The notes under the pieces are model-generated. The model saw only the letters and a program-made list of their open reading frames with translations, searched no databases and was not told where the DNA came from. The translations under genes were made by a program, and so were the position numbers. Below are positions 33,741 through 42,951 of a stretch of DNA of 64,000 nucleotides, in pieces (position 1 is the stretch's first letter; every line of letters starts with the position of its first letter). The stretch covers positions 286,001-350,000 of the forward strand of contig CAJHNH020002034.1 in assembly GCA_905116865.2 (NCBI GenBank). The letters run 5' to 3'. The stretch comes from Candidula unifasciata (taxonomy: Eukaryota; Mollusca; Gastropoda; Stylommatophora; Geomitridae).

Positions 33741-35482
33741 TTAACACTTTCCTGACCATCAATCCGGGCATAACTGTCTCCCATCACCAAGGGTGTTTAG
33801 AGATTTTTTTTCAGAGCATCATTAAGGAAGGTTGCTACACATGAAAAAAAAAGATATATTATGCAATTATGTCACATGATTATGGTGGCCATTTTGAATT
33901 TGCCTATTTATAGAAATTTAAGGAGATGTTTTAAAACAATAATCATTTTCCAGTTCTTAGTGAATATCAGTGCAATAACATGTTGGGAACATGGTTGACG
34001 ATAAATAAAATTAGCTAAATATGAGCACATTTTTTACGATTTACCAAATATTTTAATGTGAAAAGTGCATAAAAATTGGAATAAAGTGAAATTGTTTTTT
34101 CGTTTATTGTGTTTATTTGTCATGCTACAATCAGCATATGTGAATGCTTGACTAATAAAGCACCTCAAGTTGAAGTCTGAGCTACTTTCTTCATTAAATG
34201 GAGTTGAAGCTGTAGCCCTTTGTCTTTGTCTGGAATGTTGATAATCCTCAACCATGTGCTATAACTTGAAACACGGTGTCGAGCAAGAGTTGTATTGCAA
34301 TCTGGGCAGAATATGAAAGTCTAGCTTCTTTTACGTGCAGCTTTACACAATTTACAGTCTGGTTTGTACCATGGCTTTCATCTCTTTTTTTAATGGCCCT
34401 CAGTAAGTCATGATGTTGTGACGTGTGATCTTGAAGGTGTTACAATGTACTGCAGAACAGCAGGTCTACTAACAGCAAGACTGACATCCTGGCTGAATCT
34501 CTTGGCTGTGACCTTATACACAAGAGTTGGTAGTGTTGTAGCTTATATGCTCATTGACCACAGCAGTGTCAACTAAAAATAAATAAATAATATAATGGCA
34601 GGTACCAATCACAGGATCTAGATGGGTAGGGGTAGTCAGCAACCTGCTGGCTGAAGTGATTGACAGCCACCATACTGTTCTTGAATTTTTCTTCAAGAAC
34701 TGGCTTATTTATTATTCTGTCCTCAAGAATTCCACTTTTCCTGTCTTGTCTGTAACACCAATGAGGTAAACAGTGGATATCAGTGTCGTGACAGGTAACA
34801 GCCAACATGCCTTTATATTTTGTCACACAAACCAGGACAATCTGCCTTTTTCAGTTTCAGTTGGGTTTTCTTCAAAAAATCAATCTCCGCACACCCAATT
34901 GTGTCTGACATGGCACCTTGTTGTTCTTTGTATGCAGGAAGATTGTCAAGCTTAACAAGTTGATTTTGAGCAGCCTTTCTCCATTTACAAACAGCATTTT
35001 TAGCTGTAGAAATGTTCTGGTCTCTTGTGCCACGCCCACTTCTTTCTTCAGATGTTCCTACATCACCTCCATCATCAAGTCTTTCATCATTGTTCGGTTG
35101 GGATATGACGATAATATTCACTAGTGTATCTATACTTATCCAAGAATTATTGTTTTCAGTGCTAAATTCGCTAGCAGATTTCAAATCATCAATACTTCTG
35201 GTCTAGTTTTCAACATCAAACATGACAAAAAGACTGAATATGCGCTGGTAATGAAAATTATCAAAATTCTACTGAAAACAATGCTTGTAATGGCTTAAAG
35301 TGAAATCGATTGTAGACACAGCTATTTTCGAATAATAAAAATGCCAGGATGAAGTCCAGTTCACAAACAATCCGCATGGCTGCCTGTTTGCAACATGTCG
35401 TGAATTTGCAGATCGGCAAATTTGGTCATCAGAATAAGACCCAAAATTTGCAGATCTGCGAAGTTGGTCAGAAAATTGTTAA
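33741..35482 (-). mobile_element. piggyBac-type transposon relic with TTAA target sites
   Basis: TTAA lies at both ends (33741-33744, 35479-35482). The adjacent inverted repeats CACTTTCCTGACCA (left) and CAATTTTCTGACCA (right, complement) match at 12 of 14 positions. The element splits the GTCACTAGTCACACA array. Transposase coding is on the minus strand. Confidence 0.88.
34130..34830 (-). pseudogene. piggyBac transposase C-terminal half, broken
   Basis: On the minus strand, MLAVTCHDTDIHCLPH (about 34795) is the insert/catalytic-core strand before the last catalytic aspartate. KPVLEEKFKNSMVAVNHFSQ (about 34700) corresponds to the usual P-x-x-I-x-x-YNKxMGGVDxxDQ; here the conserved GGVD is degraded. 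DTAVVNEHISYN (about 34560) is the C-terminal helix. Further left is a Cys-rich tail (about 34250-34370). It has frameshifts and stops. An upstream minus frame (34813-35184, 123 residues) is contiguous but I cannot match it confidently. Confidence 0.8.
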
Positions 35483-35486
35483 TTGT

Positions 35487-36200
35487 TACACACAGTTCCC
35501 ATTGATGTCACTAGTCACACACAGTTCCCATTGATGTCACTAGTCACACAAGCTCCCATTGATGTCTCTAGTCACACACAATTCTCAGTGATGTAACTAG
35601 TCTCACAAAGTTCTCAGTGATGTCACTAGTCACACACAGTTCCCATTGATGTCACTAGTCACACACAGTTCTCGGTGATGTCACTAGTCACACACAGTTC
35701 TCAGTGATGTCACTAGTCACACACAGTTCCCATTGATGTCACTAGTCACACACAGTTGTCAGTGATGTCACTAGTCACACACAGTTCTCAGTGATGTCAC
35801 TAGTCACACACAGTTCCCATTAATGTCGCTAGTCACACACAGTTCCCATTGATGTCACTAGTCACACACAGTTCCCATTGATGTCACTAGTCACACACAG
35901 TTCCCATTGATGTCACTAGTCACACACAGTTCTCTGTGATGTCACTAGTCACACACAGTTCTCAGTGATGTCACTAGACACACACAGTTCTCAGTGATGT
36001 CACTAGTCACACACAGTTCCCATTGATGTCACTAGTCACACACAGTTGTCAGTGATGTCACTAGTCACACACAGTTCTCAGTGATGTCACTAGTCACACA
36101 CAGTTCTCAGTGATGTCACTAGTCACACACAGTTCCCATTGATGTCACTAGTCACACACAGTTGTCAGTGATGTCACTAGTCACACAAAGACAGTGATGT
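35487..36200. repeat. 29-bp minisatellite, continuation of the 27-bp array
   Basis: The unit is GTCACTAGTCACACACAGTT plus CTCAGTGAT (29 bases), alternating with a CCCATTGAT variant. It shares the core with 32655-33740 but has its own period. The two sides of the piggyBac insertion have therefore homogenised separately. Confidence 0.95.
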
Positions 36201-36224
36201 CACTGATTAGGTAGCCTGTCATCT

Positions 36225-36538
36225 GTTGTTTAATATGTAAAGGTATCCCATGTAATCTGTTTAGTGTGTAGAGGTAGCATATGTCATTTTTTGTCTTGTT
36301 TGTTGAGGTAGCCCATATCGTAAATTCTTTTATGTACAAATGTAGCACATGTCATCTCTTGTTCAGTGTGTAGAGGTAGCCCATGTCATCTATTGTCTTG
36401 TTTGTTGATGTAGCCCTTATAATTGATTCCTTCATGTGTAGATGTAGCACATGTCATCTGTTGTTCAGTGTGTAGAGGTAGCCCATGTCATCTATTGTCT
36501 TGTTTGTTGAGGTAGCCCTAATAATTAATTCTTTCATG
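36225..36538. repeat. ~34-bp minisatellite, left part
   Basis: Diverged units of GTAGCCCATGTCATCTGTTG plus TTTAGTGTGTAGAG, interrupted at 36539. Confidence 0.9.
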
Positions 36539-37081
36539 GTCTGGTAGTCTTAGTTTCAGCTTCATAGCAAACGGGTCGCCCCATCTTTGCTCCGCTCCTG
36601 TGCCAACGAAAAACACTCAGAATGTTTATCACAGTCCCTTGTGGAAAGATTGACAGACTGCTGTCTCAGCATATCTAGCATACACTCGCATTAAAGCATA
36701 CGGTAGCCATCTGAAGTGCTAGCACAAACAGTCCAACATTAGATGATAGCAGAACTTGTCGCCAACAGATCAGCAGTTGCCCACGCGATCAATTGTAATC
36801 ACATACGGGCACCGCCAACATTGCACGACCGGCATCACGCCATTTTCTGAATCTTCAATTCACACCACCACGTTGGTTACAGTCGAAAATACATTCCAAA
36901 TGCAATCCGCAGCTCACAGGGTCACGCCATGCATTCAACTCAGAAGCTGGGCGACGAAACTATATCCTGTCTACAAATGGAGCAAAAATACTTTGGCCAC
37001 CGTCCGGCAGAAGCAACAAATTTGCCTCTGCTTCGAACAGCGCCGCTGTCTAGCGTCCATTTTAACCGGAACTCTTTCATG
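36530..37081. mobile_element. Unclassified 534-bp insertion with 9-bp target duplication
   Basis: TCTTTCATG occurs at 36530-36538 and 37073-37081. Removing 36539-37072 plus one copy restores the array unit (TTCATGTGTGGATGTAGCAC). The insert is more GC-rich than its surroundings. Its ends (GTCTGG... / ...CCGGAAC) are only weakly inverted. It has no recognisable coding sequence. A 9-bp duplication would fit Mutator-like or Merlin elements. Confidence 0.65.
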
Positions 37082-38170
37082 TGTGGATGTAGCACATGTC
37101 ATCTGTTGTTTAGTTTGTAGGGTTAGTCCATGTCGTCTGTTGTTTAGTGTGTAGATGGTGCTTATGTCATCTGTTGTTAAGTATTAAGAGGTAGTATTTA
37201 GTATGTACAGTTAGCCCATGTCAACAGTTGTTTTGTTTGTAGAGATTGCATGTAATTTGTTTAGTATATACAGGTAGCCCCTTTCATCTTTTGTTTAGTG
37301 TAAAGAGTTAGCCCATGTCATCTGTTGTTCAGTGTGTAGTGGTAGCCCTTGTCATCTGTTGTTTAGTGTGTAGTGGTAGCCCATGTCATCTGTTGTTTAG
37401 TGTGTAGTGGTAGCCCATGTCATCTGTTGTGTAGTGGTAGCCCATGTCATCTGTTGTTTGATGTGTAGTGGTAGCCCATGTCATCTGTTGTTTAGTGTGT
37501 AGAGGTAGCCCATGTCATCTGTTGTTTATTGTGTAGAGGTAGCCTTTGTCATCTGTTGTTTAGTGTATCGAAGTAGCCCATGTCATCTGTTGTTTAGTGT
37601 GTAATGGTAGCCCTTGTCATCTGTTGTTTAGTGTGTAGTGGTAGCCCATGTCATCTGTTGTTTAGTGGTAGCCTTTGTCATCTGTTGTTTATTGTGTAAT
37701 GGTAGCCCTTGTCATCTGTTGTTTATTGTGTAGAGGTAGCTTTTGTCATCTGTTGTTTAGTGTGTAGAGGTAGCCCATGTCATCTGTTGTTTAGTGTGTA
37801 GAGATTGCACATGTCATCTTTTGTTTAGTGTGTAGAGGTAGCCCGTCATATTTTTTATTATGTAGAAGTAGACTCTTTCATCTGTTGTTTAGTGTGTAGA
37901 TGTTGCACATCTCATTTGTTGTTTAGTGTTTAGCCATAGCCCATGATATCTATTGTTTAGAGTATAGTGGTAGCACTTATCAATTGTTTAATGTAAAGAG
38001 GTAGCACATGTCATCTTTTGTTTAGTATGTTAAGGTAGACCGTTCTTATGTTATTTAGTGTGTAGAGGTTGCACATGCCATCTGTTGTTTATTGTTGAAC
38101 AGTAGCCCCTTTTTTCCATTGTCTATATGTGGCTGTAGCTCCTGCTATCTGTTGTTTAGTGTGTACTGTC
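37082..38170. repeat. ~34-bp minisatellite, right part, about 30 units
   Basis: The unit is GTAGCCCATGTCATCTGTTG plus TTTAGTGTGTAGTG; best conserved at 37310-37800 and decaying on both sides. Confidence 0.95.
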
Positions 38171-38221
38171 TCTATGATTACTCTATATATCGATGATTGT
38201 GAAGTTTCCTATTAACTTCAG

Positions 38222-38350
38222 GAAGACGAACAGTACCCAGAGGAAATACGCAGCTGTCCAGAATACAAGGAATTACAACAACTGCTGAAGATCAAAAGAG
38301 ATAAACAACCACAAGAACACCCAAGTCTTGTACAACACATTGGTTATAAG
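38222..38350 (+). CDS. ZZZ3 coding exon 6
   Basis: The acceptor is AACTTCAG (38221), the donor GTGAGA (38351), phase 0/0, 43 codons (residues 311-353): CPEYKELQQLLKIKRDKQ and SLVQHIGYK. This is the conserved helix before the ZZ finger (PEYKELxxxKKLKxxK ... VQHxGxK). Confidence 0.93.
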
Positions 38351-38560
38351 GTGAGAGTTTTCAAATATCATCTCATCCATCATGTGTTGTATTTGTCACA
38401 GCACTTTACATCCAGTCCATATACCAACACAAGATGTGTGTTGGTATGGATCCTCTTATGCATCAGCATACAAATACAGCATTCTTGTCTCTGCTGTCTT
38501 GTGTACCAGTATACAAATACAGCATCATTGACTCTGATGTCTTGTATATCAATATAAAAA
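38351..38560. repeat. Short diverged repeat in ZZZ3 intron 6
   Basis: TACAAATACAGCATTCTTGT and TACAAATACAGCATCATTGA occur as two diverged units, and a similar unit (ACACAAATAGAGCATTCTTG) lies at 41111 just after the TTAA end of the piggyBac relic. The repeat therefore predates the inserted block. Confidence 0.7.
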
Positions 38561-38789
38561 TGGGTGCATTATTTAATACTAACCCCAAACAGAGGAAATC
38601 CATGGGAATTCCACAGCTGACTAGACAGTCCACTATTTCAAGGGGTGCAAGTGTGCTGTTGTTTCTCTTGTTGTGTTTTTTGGTGTGGCATATATCTGTC
38701 TGTTGGTGCACAATCGGCTGCTTGTTGATGCGCAATTGCCCAGTTTTCAATACTCGTCATATTTTCATATCATTTTGTCATGTGAATAT

Positions 38790-38856
38790 GTAGCGTAGTT
38801 AGTATCATATCCGCCTTATAAATGAAAGGTGCCGCATTCAATCCCTCCATGTTTTT
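38790..38856 (+). mobile_element. Degenerate tRNA-like head (SINE candidate)
   Basis: TAGCGTAGTTAG (near A-box consensus) and GCATTCAATCCC (degenerate B box) lie about 40 bases apart, followed by a T-rich tract. It may be an old SINE; ends not determined. Confidence 0.35.
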
Positions 38857-39181
38857 TTTTGTGTGTGGTAAATTTTATTTTTATTTTTTTATTAAATGTA
38901 AATTTTTTTCTTTTTGGTTAATGTAAATTTTACACTTTGGCTATGTGAACTTTATTTGCAGTCACAGGAATTGTCAATTGGAGTACTGTGGGGGGGGGGG
39001 GCAATCATTCTAGATGTATACTGCTGTGTTCATGCACAAATTGACAATCTCAGCATTTTTACACGTTACTACATCTGGACAGAGTTTGGACTGTGGCAGC
39101 AGCAGAGACGACGGACTAGTGAATCTGACAATGTTTGCCAGAATGGTCGCTAACAGTTCCCCCTCTCCCCCCGCACGTTAA

Positions 39182-40005
39182 GCGAGCCTGCGCCACAAAA
39201 ACTCACACATGTAAGATTCTAATAAATGTCTGTAGGTCCCATTCTGGCGCTTGATTTTTTCCTTTGCCGACCTCCAAAAACGTTCGATCCATTGCGTATG
39301 GGCACCTGTGGTAGGGTCGACAAAATTAATGAAGTGATTGACGGTAAGATGCGTCAATCCAAGAATATTCTCAATTCCATTGTGTGCACACCACATTTGG
39401 AAACTACTGTCGTTCCGGGTCTTATGTTTGCACTAATGATCGGCAGAAGCAACTCTGATTTTTTTGTCTGGGGCACAGAACAGAAAGCATTCGCCCGTCT
39501 CCCGACAGACTCCGAAGAAGACACACTGTTGTGGAAACACACTCCCACATGATTTTTGCGTCTTGCAAACAGACTTTCATCAATTTCAACAGGATTTAAT
39601 AACAGTGTATTGACACAAACCTCCCATAAGTAGTTGCTCCATTCCACAGTTGCGGTCGGCGACATGCTCAGCTCTGCTTGGCAAAATGTAATGCTTGTCA
39701 TCTTGTGAGACCAGCAGTATATCAACAGAATGATCTGTCTGTACGGGAGCCACGCAACCCTTTCAGCCATGTTCCTTGCCATACTGGTATGTCCAGACAA
39801 CAGGTGTACTTTCGACACCGCCAACAGTCGTGTCTTTCAGACAGCAATAGCAGCATCTGATGATTGATTCTGCAACTTCTCGTTCTGTGCAGAATGCCAT
39901 GCTGTTGCAGGAAGGCAGTGCTGGTCTCTTTGTCTTGTACAGATGCAACTAATTGTAGAAAATTCATGGCTGGAACGAGCGGCAAACAAAGATGAAGACT
40001 GCTGC
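39182..40005 (-). pseudogene. ISXO2-like (Merlin superfamily) transposase, frameshifted
   Basis: On the minus strand the pieces in order are: a start-like MNFLQLVASVQDKET (about 39968); a Cys/Trp-rich zinc-ribbon-like segment (SERHDCWRCRKYTC); a helix-turn-helix region; VEIDESLFARRKNHVG with the first catalytic aspartate (about 39560); LLPIISANIRPGTTVVS with the second (about 39430); HLTVNHFINFVDPTTGAHTQ; and IERFWRSAKEKIKRQNGT ... YMCEFLWRR with the glutamate (39190-39290). At least three frameshifts are present. The family is named for bacterial IS1595/ISXO2 elements; its eukaryotic members are called Merlin. Confidence 0.88.
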
Positions 40006-40029
40006 AACCAGACGCAGCAAAGATGAAGA

Positions 40030-41103
40030 CCGCTGACGCACAGTGAACACACGTCATCAGAGGCGTTTAGCGCGCACTTTTGTAACATTCTCAACAATAG
40101 TAACAATCTGTCCCTCAACATTATTTCACTAAACATGGGAGTTTTTAGCAAACAGTCTTTGCTCCAGTACTCATTTATTCTGAGTTTCTTTGTTCTAAGC
40201 ATTAGCAGGCAGACAGCAAAAAAACAAAATAGTTCGTCCACATCTGTGTCTGTCCATTGGGAAAGACGAGAACTTTTAGTGGCTGGTGCCTTCTCAATTA
40301 CTTCCTTGCAGAACCTGTTAGTTTTTGCTGCAATGAAAGTCATGGTTAGTTTTTGCTGCAATGAAAGTCATCGGGGATTCCGTGGGAAAAAAAAATCAAT
40401 CGCTGAACTGTTTGAATTGTCAGTAGCAGAAATACAGCCAGAGCAAAATTATGCACTACTGATATCAAATCATCAGTTGACCAAAACAGCCGATCAGTCT
40501 TTGCCGTATTGATGGCACTTCATTGTCGCTGCTCTCTGATTCCGATGATGAGGGCGTCGGACAGGCAACCAGCTCTTTCTTGGACACGCCGGTTGGATGA
40601 TATTGATGGCCTAATCAGATCTTTTTGTTCACTGTCAGAAATACATTTCAGAGTCATCTTCGCTATCACTCCTTGACAGAAACTCCATCAATTCTTCGTC
40701 AACTTTTTTAAGTTTTCTTGCCATTTAGTGCTAACGAAGTGTAGAATAACAAAAACCCACAAATATATATCAGGGCACAAAATACTCAGATCACCGACCA
40801 CGCTGTCACGGTAAACAAAGCGACAGGAGAACGCAGAATACAGTAAACACACCTTAAACACACAAAAATGCACATGCCAGTGCTTTTAATCATATGTAAA
40901 TGGGTCAGTTGAATCTAAATATAGCTAATGTATATTGCCCTTTGGCTCCTGAGACAAGAGGTCACAGAAATCTGTCAGGAAAGTCAAAAAACGGGTTGGT
41001 ATCGCCATAGCACTAGGGGTCAAGAAAAAAAATAACATCCAAAGACAGGCGTAACAGCGTATGGAAAAACGTGAAAAGACGTCCATAGCAGCAAAAGGGT
41101 TAA
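40030..41103 (-). mobile_element. piggyBac-type relic, 5' part, interrupted by the Merlin transposase
   Basis: The right boundary is AGCAAAAGGG followed by TTAA (41100-41103), i.e. a piggyBac end beginning CCCTTTTGCTGC on the minus strand. After about 370 bases of leader the transposase starts at ATG 40725 (MARKLKKVDEELMEFLSRSD, an acidic N-terminus usual in this family). It continues in broken frame to SQWTDTDVDELFCFFAVCLL, INEYWSKDCLLKTPMFSEIM and RDRLLLLLRML (40080-40361), the start of the DDE_Tnp_1_7 domain. Homology stops near 40060 and Merlin sequence begins. The left piggyBac end was not found. Confidence 0.85.
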
Positions 41104-42083
41104 TATCAATACACAAATAGAGCATTCTTGTCTCTGATTCGTTATGAATCATAATTGAGACTAGGTCCTGGTACAGGAGACAGTTCTATTCAAGTTTTTC
41201 ACCCCATTTTGTCACGCACAAAATTTCAAAGGAATTCCCCAGGACTGTCCTCCAGTCTAGGAGTTTATGTTCTAGGGCCTTTGTTCAGCATTTACACGAC
41301 CGTCTGCAACTAGTTGCAGATGGTCATGGTGTATAGGCAGCATGCTGACAAGTGTCTCAGCTTCATTTGACTAGGTTGCCACATTGTCTCCCACACAGAA
41401 GTCAGCAACTATCTTTTCTGTGAATGATTGTTCAAGCATTGAGGTTAGGGTCAATGACTGACTTTCTACCTAGGACATCACACAAGCGATAACACCCGAT
41501 GACACAAAGTGCCACCATGCGGATGAGGATCACCATGGAGAGGTCCCAGAAACCGCCATATTGATGGCCTGCCTATAAAGCCAGAGTGGGGCTTCAAATA
41601 ACAAAAAATAACGTCCTAAGAAGGATGTAAGGGTGTTAGGGTCAATGTTAGAGTTAGGGTTACATGCAGGAATACTGAGATAACAATATTGAAAACAATC
41701 AAAATAGGACATGCCAAGAATATAGGAGTTTTAGTATTTCAGCATTAGTGTTGAATAAATAGCAGACTAACCCTAGACTGTAGTACTGTCCTACAGAATT
41801 CCCTACGAAATGTCACACCGAACAAGATGGGGTGAAAAAACCTTAATAGAACCCAAGAGACAGGTGGCATTCACAGTTTGCCAGAGTTGACTCAACAGAT
41901 GCAACTGAAGAGCTGAAATCTGACTCTCGGAGATGCAAATGATAGAGGGGAGTATGTGGTAGACTATGCTGACTTTCTTGCTAGCAGATTTACAGAGACA
42001 GCTCATTTGTTTTTTTATTTATACTGTAGCGTACATGAAACTGGTAGCAGAAGTATCATCATGAAACTGGTTTCCTGTTTCAG
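41104..42083. other. ZZZ3 intron 6, right part, with an inverted-repeat element
   Basis: About 41165-41265 and 41766-41875 are imperfect inverted repeats (shared core TTTTTCACCCCAT and GGAATTC, ending at CAGTCTAGG), so about 710 bases may be an old foldback element. Between them, 41491-41640 is a dispersed repeat also present at 63826-63972 in reverse orientation. No coding capacity was seen. Confidence 0.5.
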
Positions 42084-42184
42084 TGTGATAATTGTTGCTG
42101 TGAACCTATCATAGGCACCAGGTGGCACTGCATTGATTGTCCAGCGGAGATGTCATTAGATTTCTGTGGTGACTGCTGTCATAT
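42084..42184 (+). CDS. ZZZ3 coding exon 7 (ZZ zinc finger)
   Basis: The acceptor is CTGTTTCAG (42083), the donor GTGAGT (42185). Residues 354-386 plus two bases of 387: [20 protein letters not shown] and [14 protein letters not shown]. It has the ZZ-type zinc ligands C354/C357, C369/C372 and C381/C384 and the usual GxRWHCxDCP core. In ZZZ3 this finger is known to bind the histone H3 tail and help recruit ATAC. The final two ligands (H394, H398) come from exon 8. Confidence 0.96.
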
Positions 42185-42199
42185 GTGAGTTTTTGTTTT

Positions 42200-42480
42200 C
42201 TTCAATTACATTTGTTTTATTGATTCATGTTTCAGTAAAAAAAATTTTATTGATTCATTTTTCAATAACATGTGTTTAATTGATTCATTTTTCAGTACAT
42301 TTGTTTTATTGATTCATATTTTAATTACCTTTGTTTTATTGATTCATTTTCAGTAAATTTGCTTTATTGATTCGTATTTTAATTACATTTTTTTTTTAAT
42401 TTATGTTTCAGTACATTTGTTTTATTGATTCATGTTTTAATACATTTGTTTTATTGATTCATGTTTTAATACATTTGTAA
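42200..42480. repeat. AT-rich ~28-bp tandem repeat
   Basis: About nine diverged units of TACATTTGTTTTATTGATTC plus ATTTTTCAG. The following 42480-42900 shows nothing recognisable. Confidence 0.88.
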
Positions 42481-42907
42481 TGATACAAGTTGTAGCTGAT
42501 GCTCATAGATACATGTATCAAGCATACAGGCCAAAGAAACATCTTTAGGATACATACCATATGCACGCACGCAGACAGACAGACACACATATATTCATCA
42601 CTGGCACCTTGCCCTCTTTCCAGACGATAGTTTTATATTGCACTATGAGGTGGTTTTAGACCTGTCCGAAGAATTCCAATATAGCCGTTGTTTTTCTTGG
42701 TTTTCATGGCAACCATTTTTTTATCTGAGGTCTTCAATATAAAACCCTGCACCATACCAGAATGTAGAAATTAATAGTATACAATTTAGTTTCAAAATGT
42801 TAGCATCACCTTAAGAGAAGTCTTCCACAATTTTAGCATGGGATTTCAGGACTGTTATTGTCAGCATTTGTGTTTAGTCTCTTTTTTCTCAGAGGCTCCG
42901 CTCTCAT

Positions 42908-42913
<6 letters not shown>

Positions 42914-42950
<37 letters not shown>
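42914..42950. repeat. (TA)n microsatellite
   Basis: Pure TA run immediately left of the composite repeat. Confidence 0.97.

Positions 42951-42951
<1 letters not shown>

Noticed and set aside
33249..33790. Open frames of 156-168 codons on both strands
   Set aside because: They come from a 27-bp stop-free tandem unit; both strands are open at once and the peptide is a 9-residue repeat.
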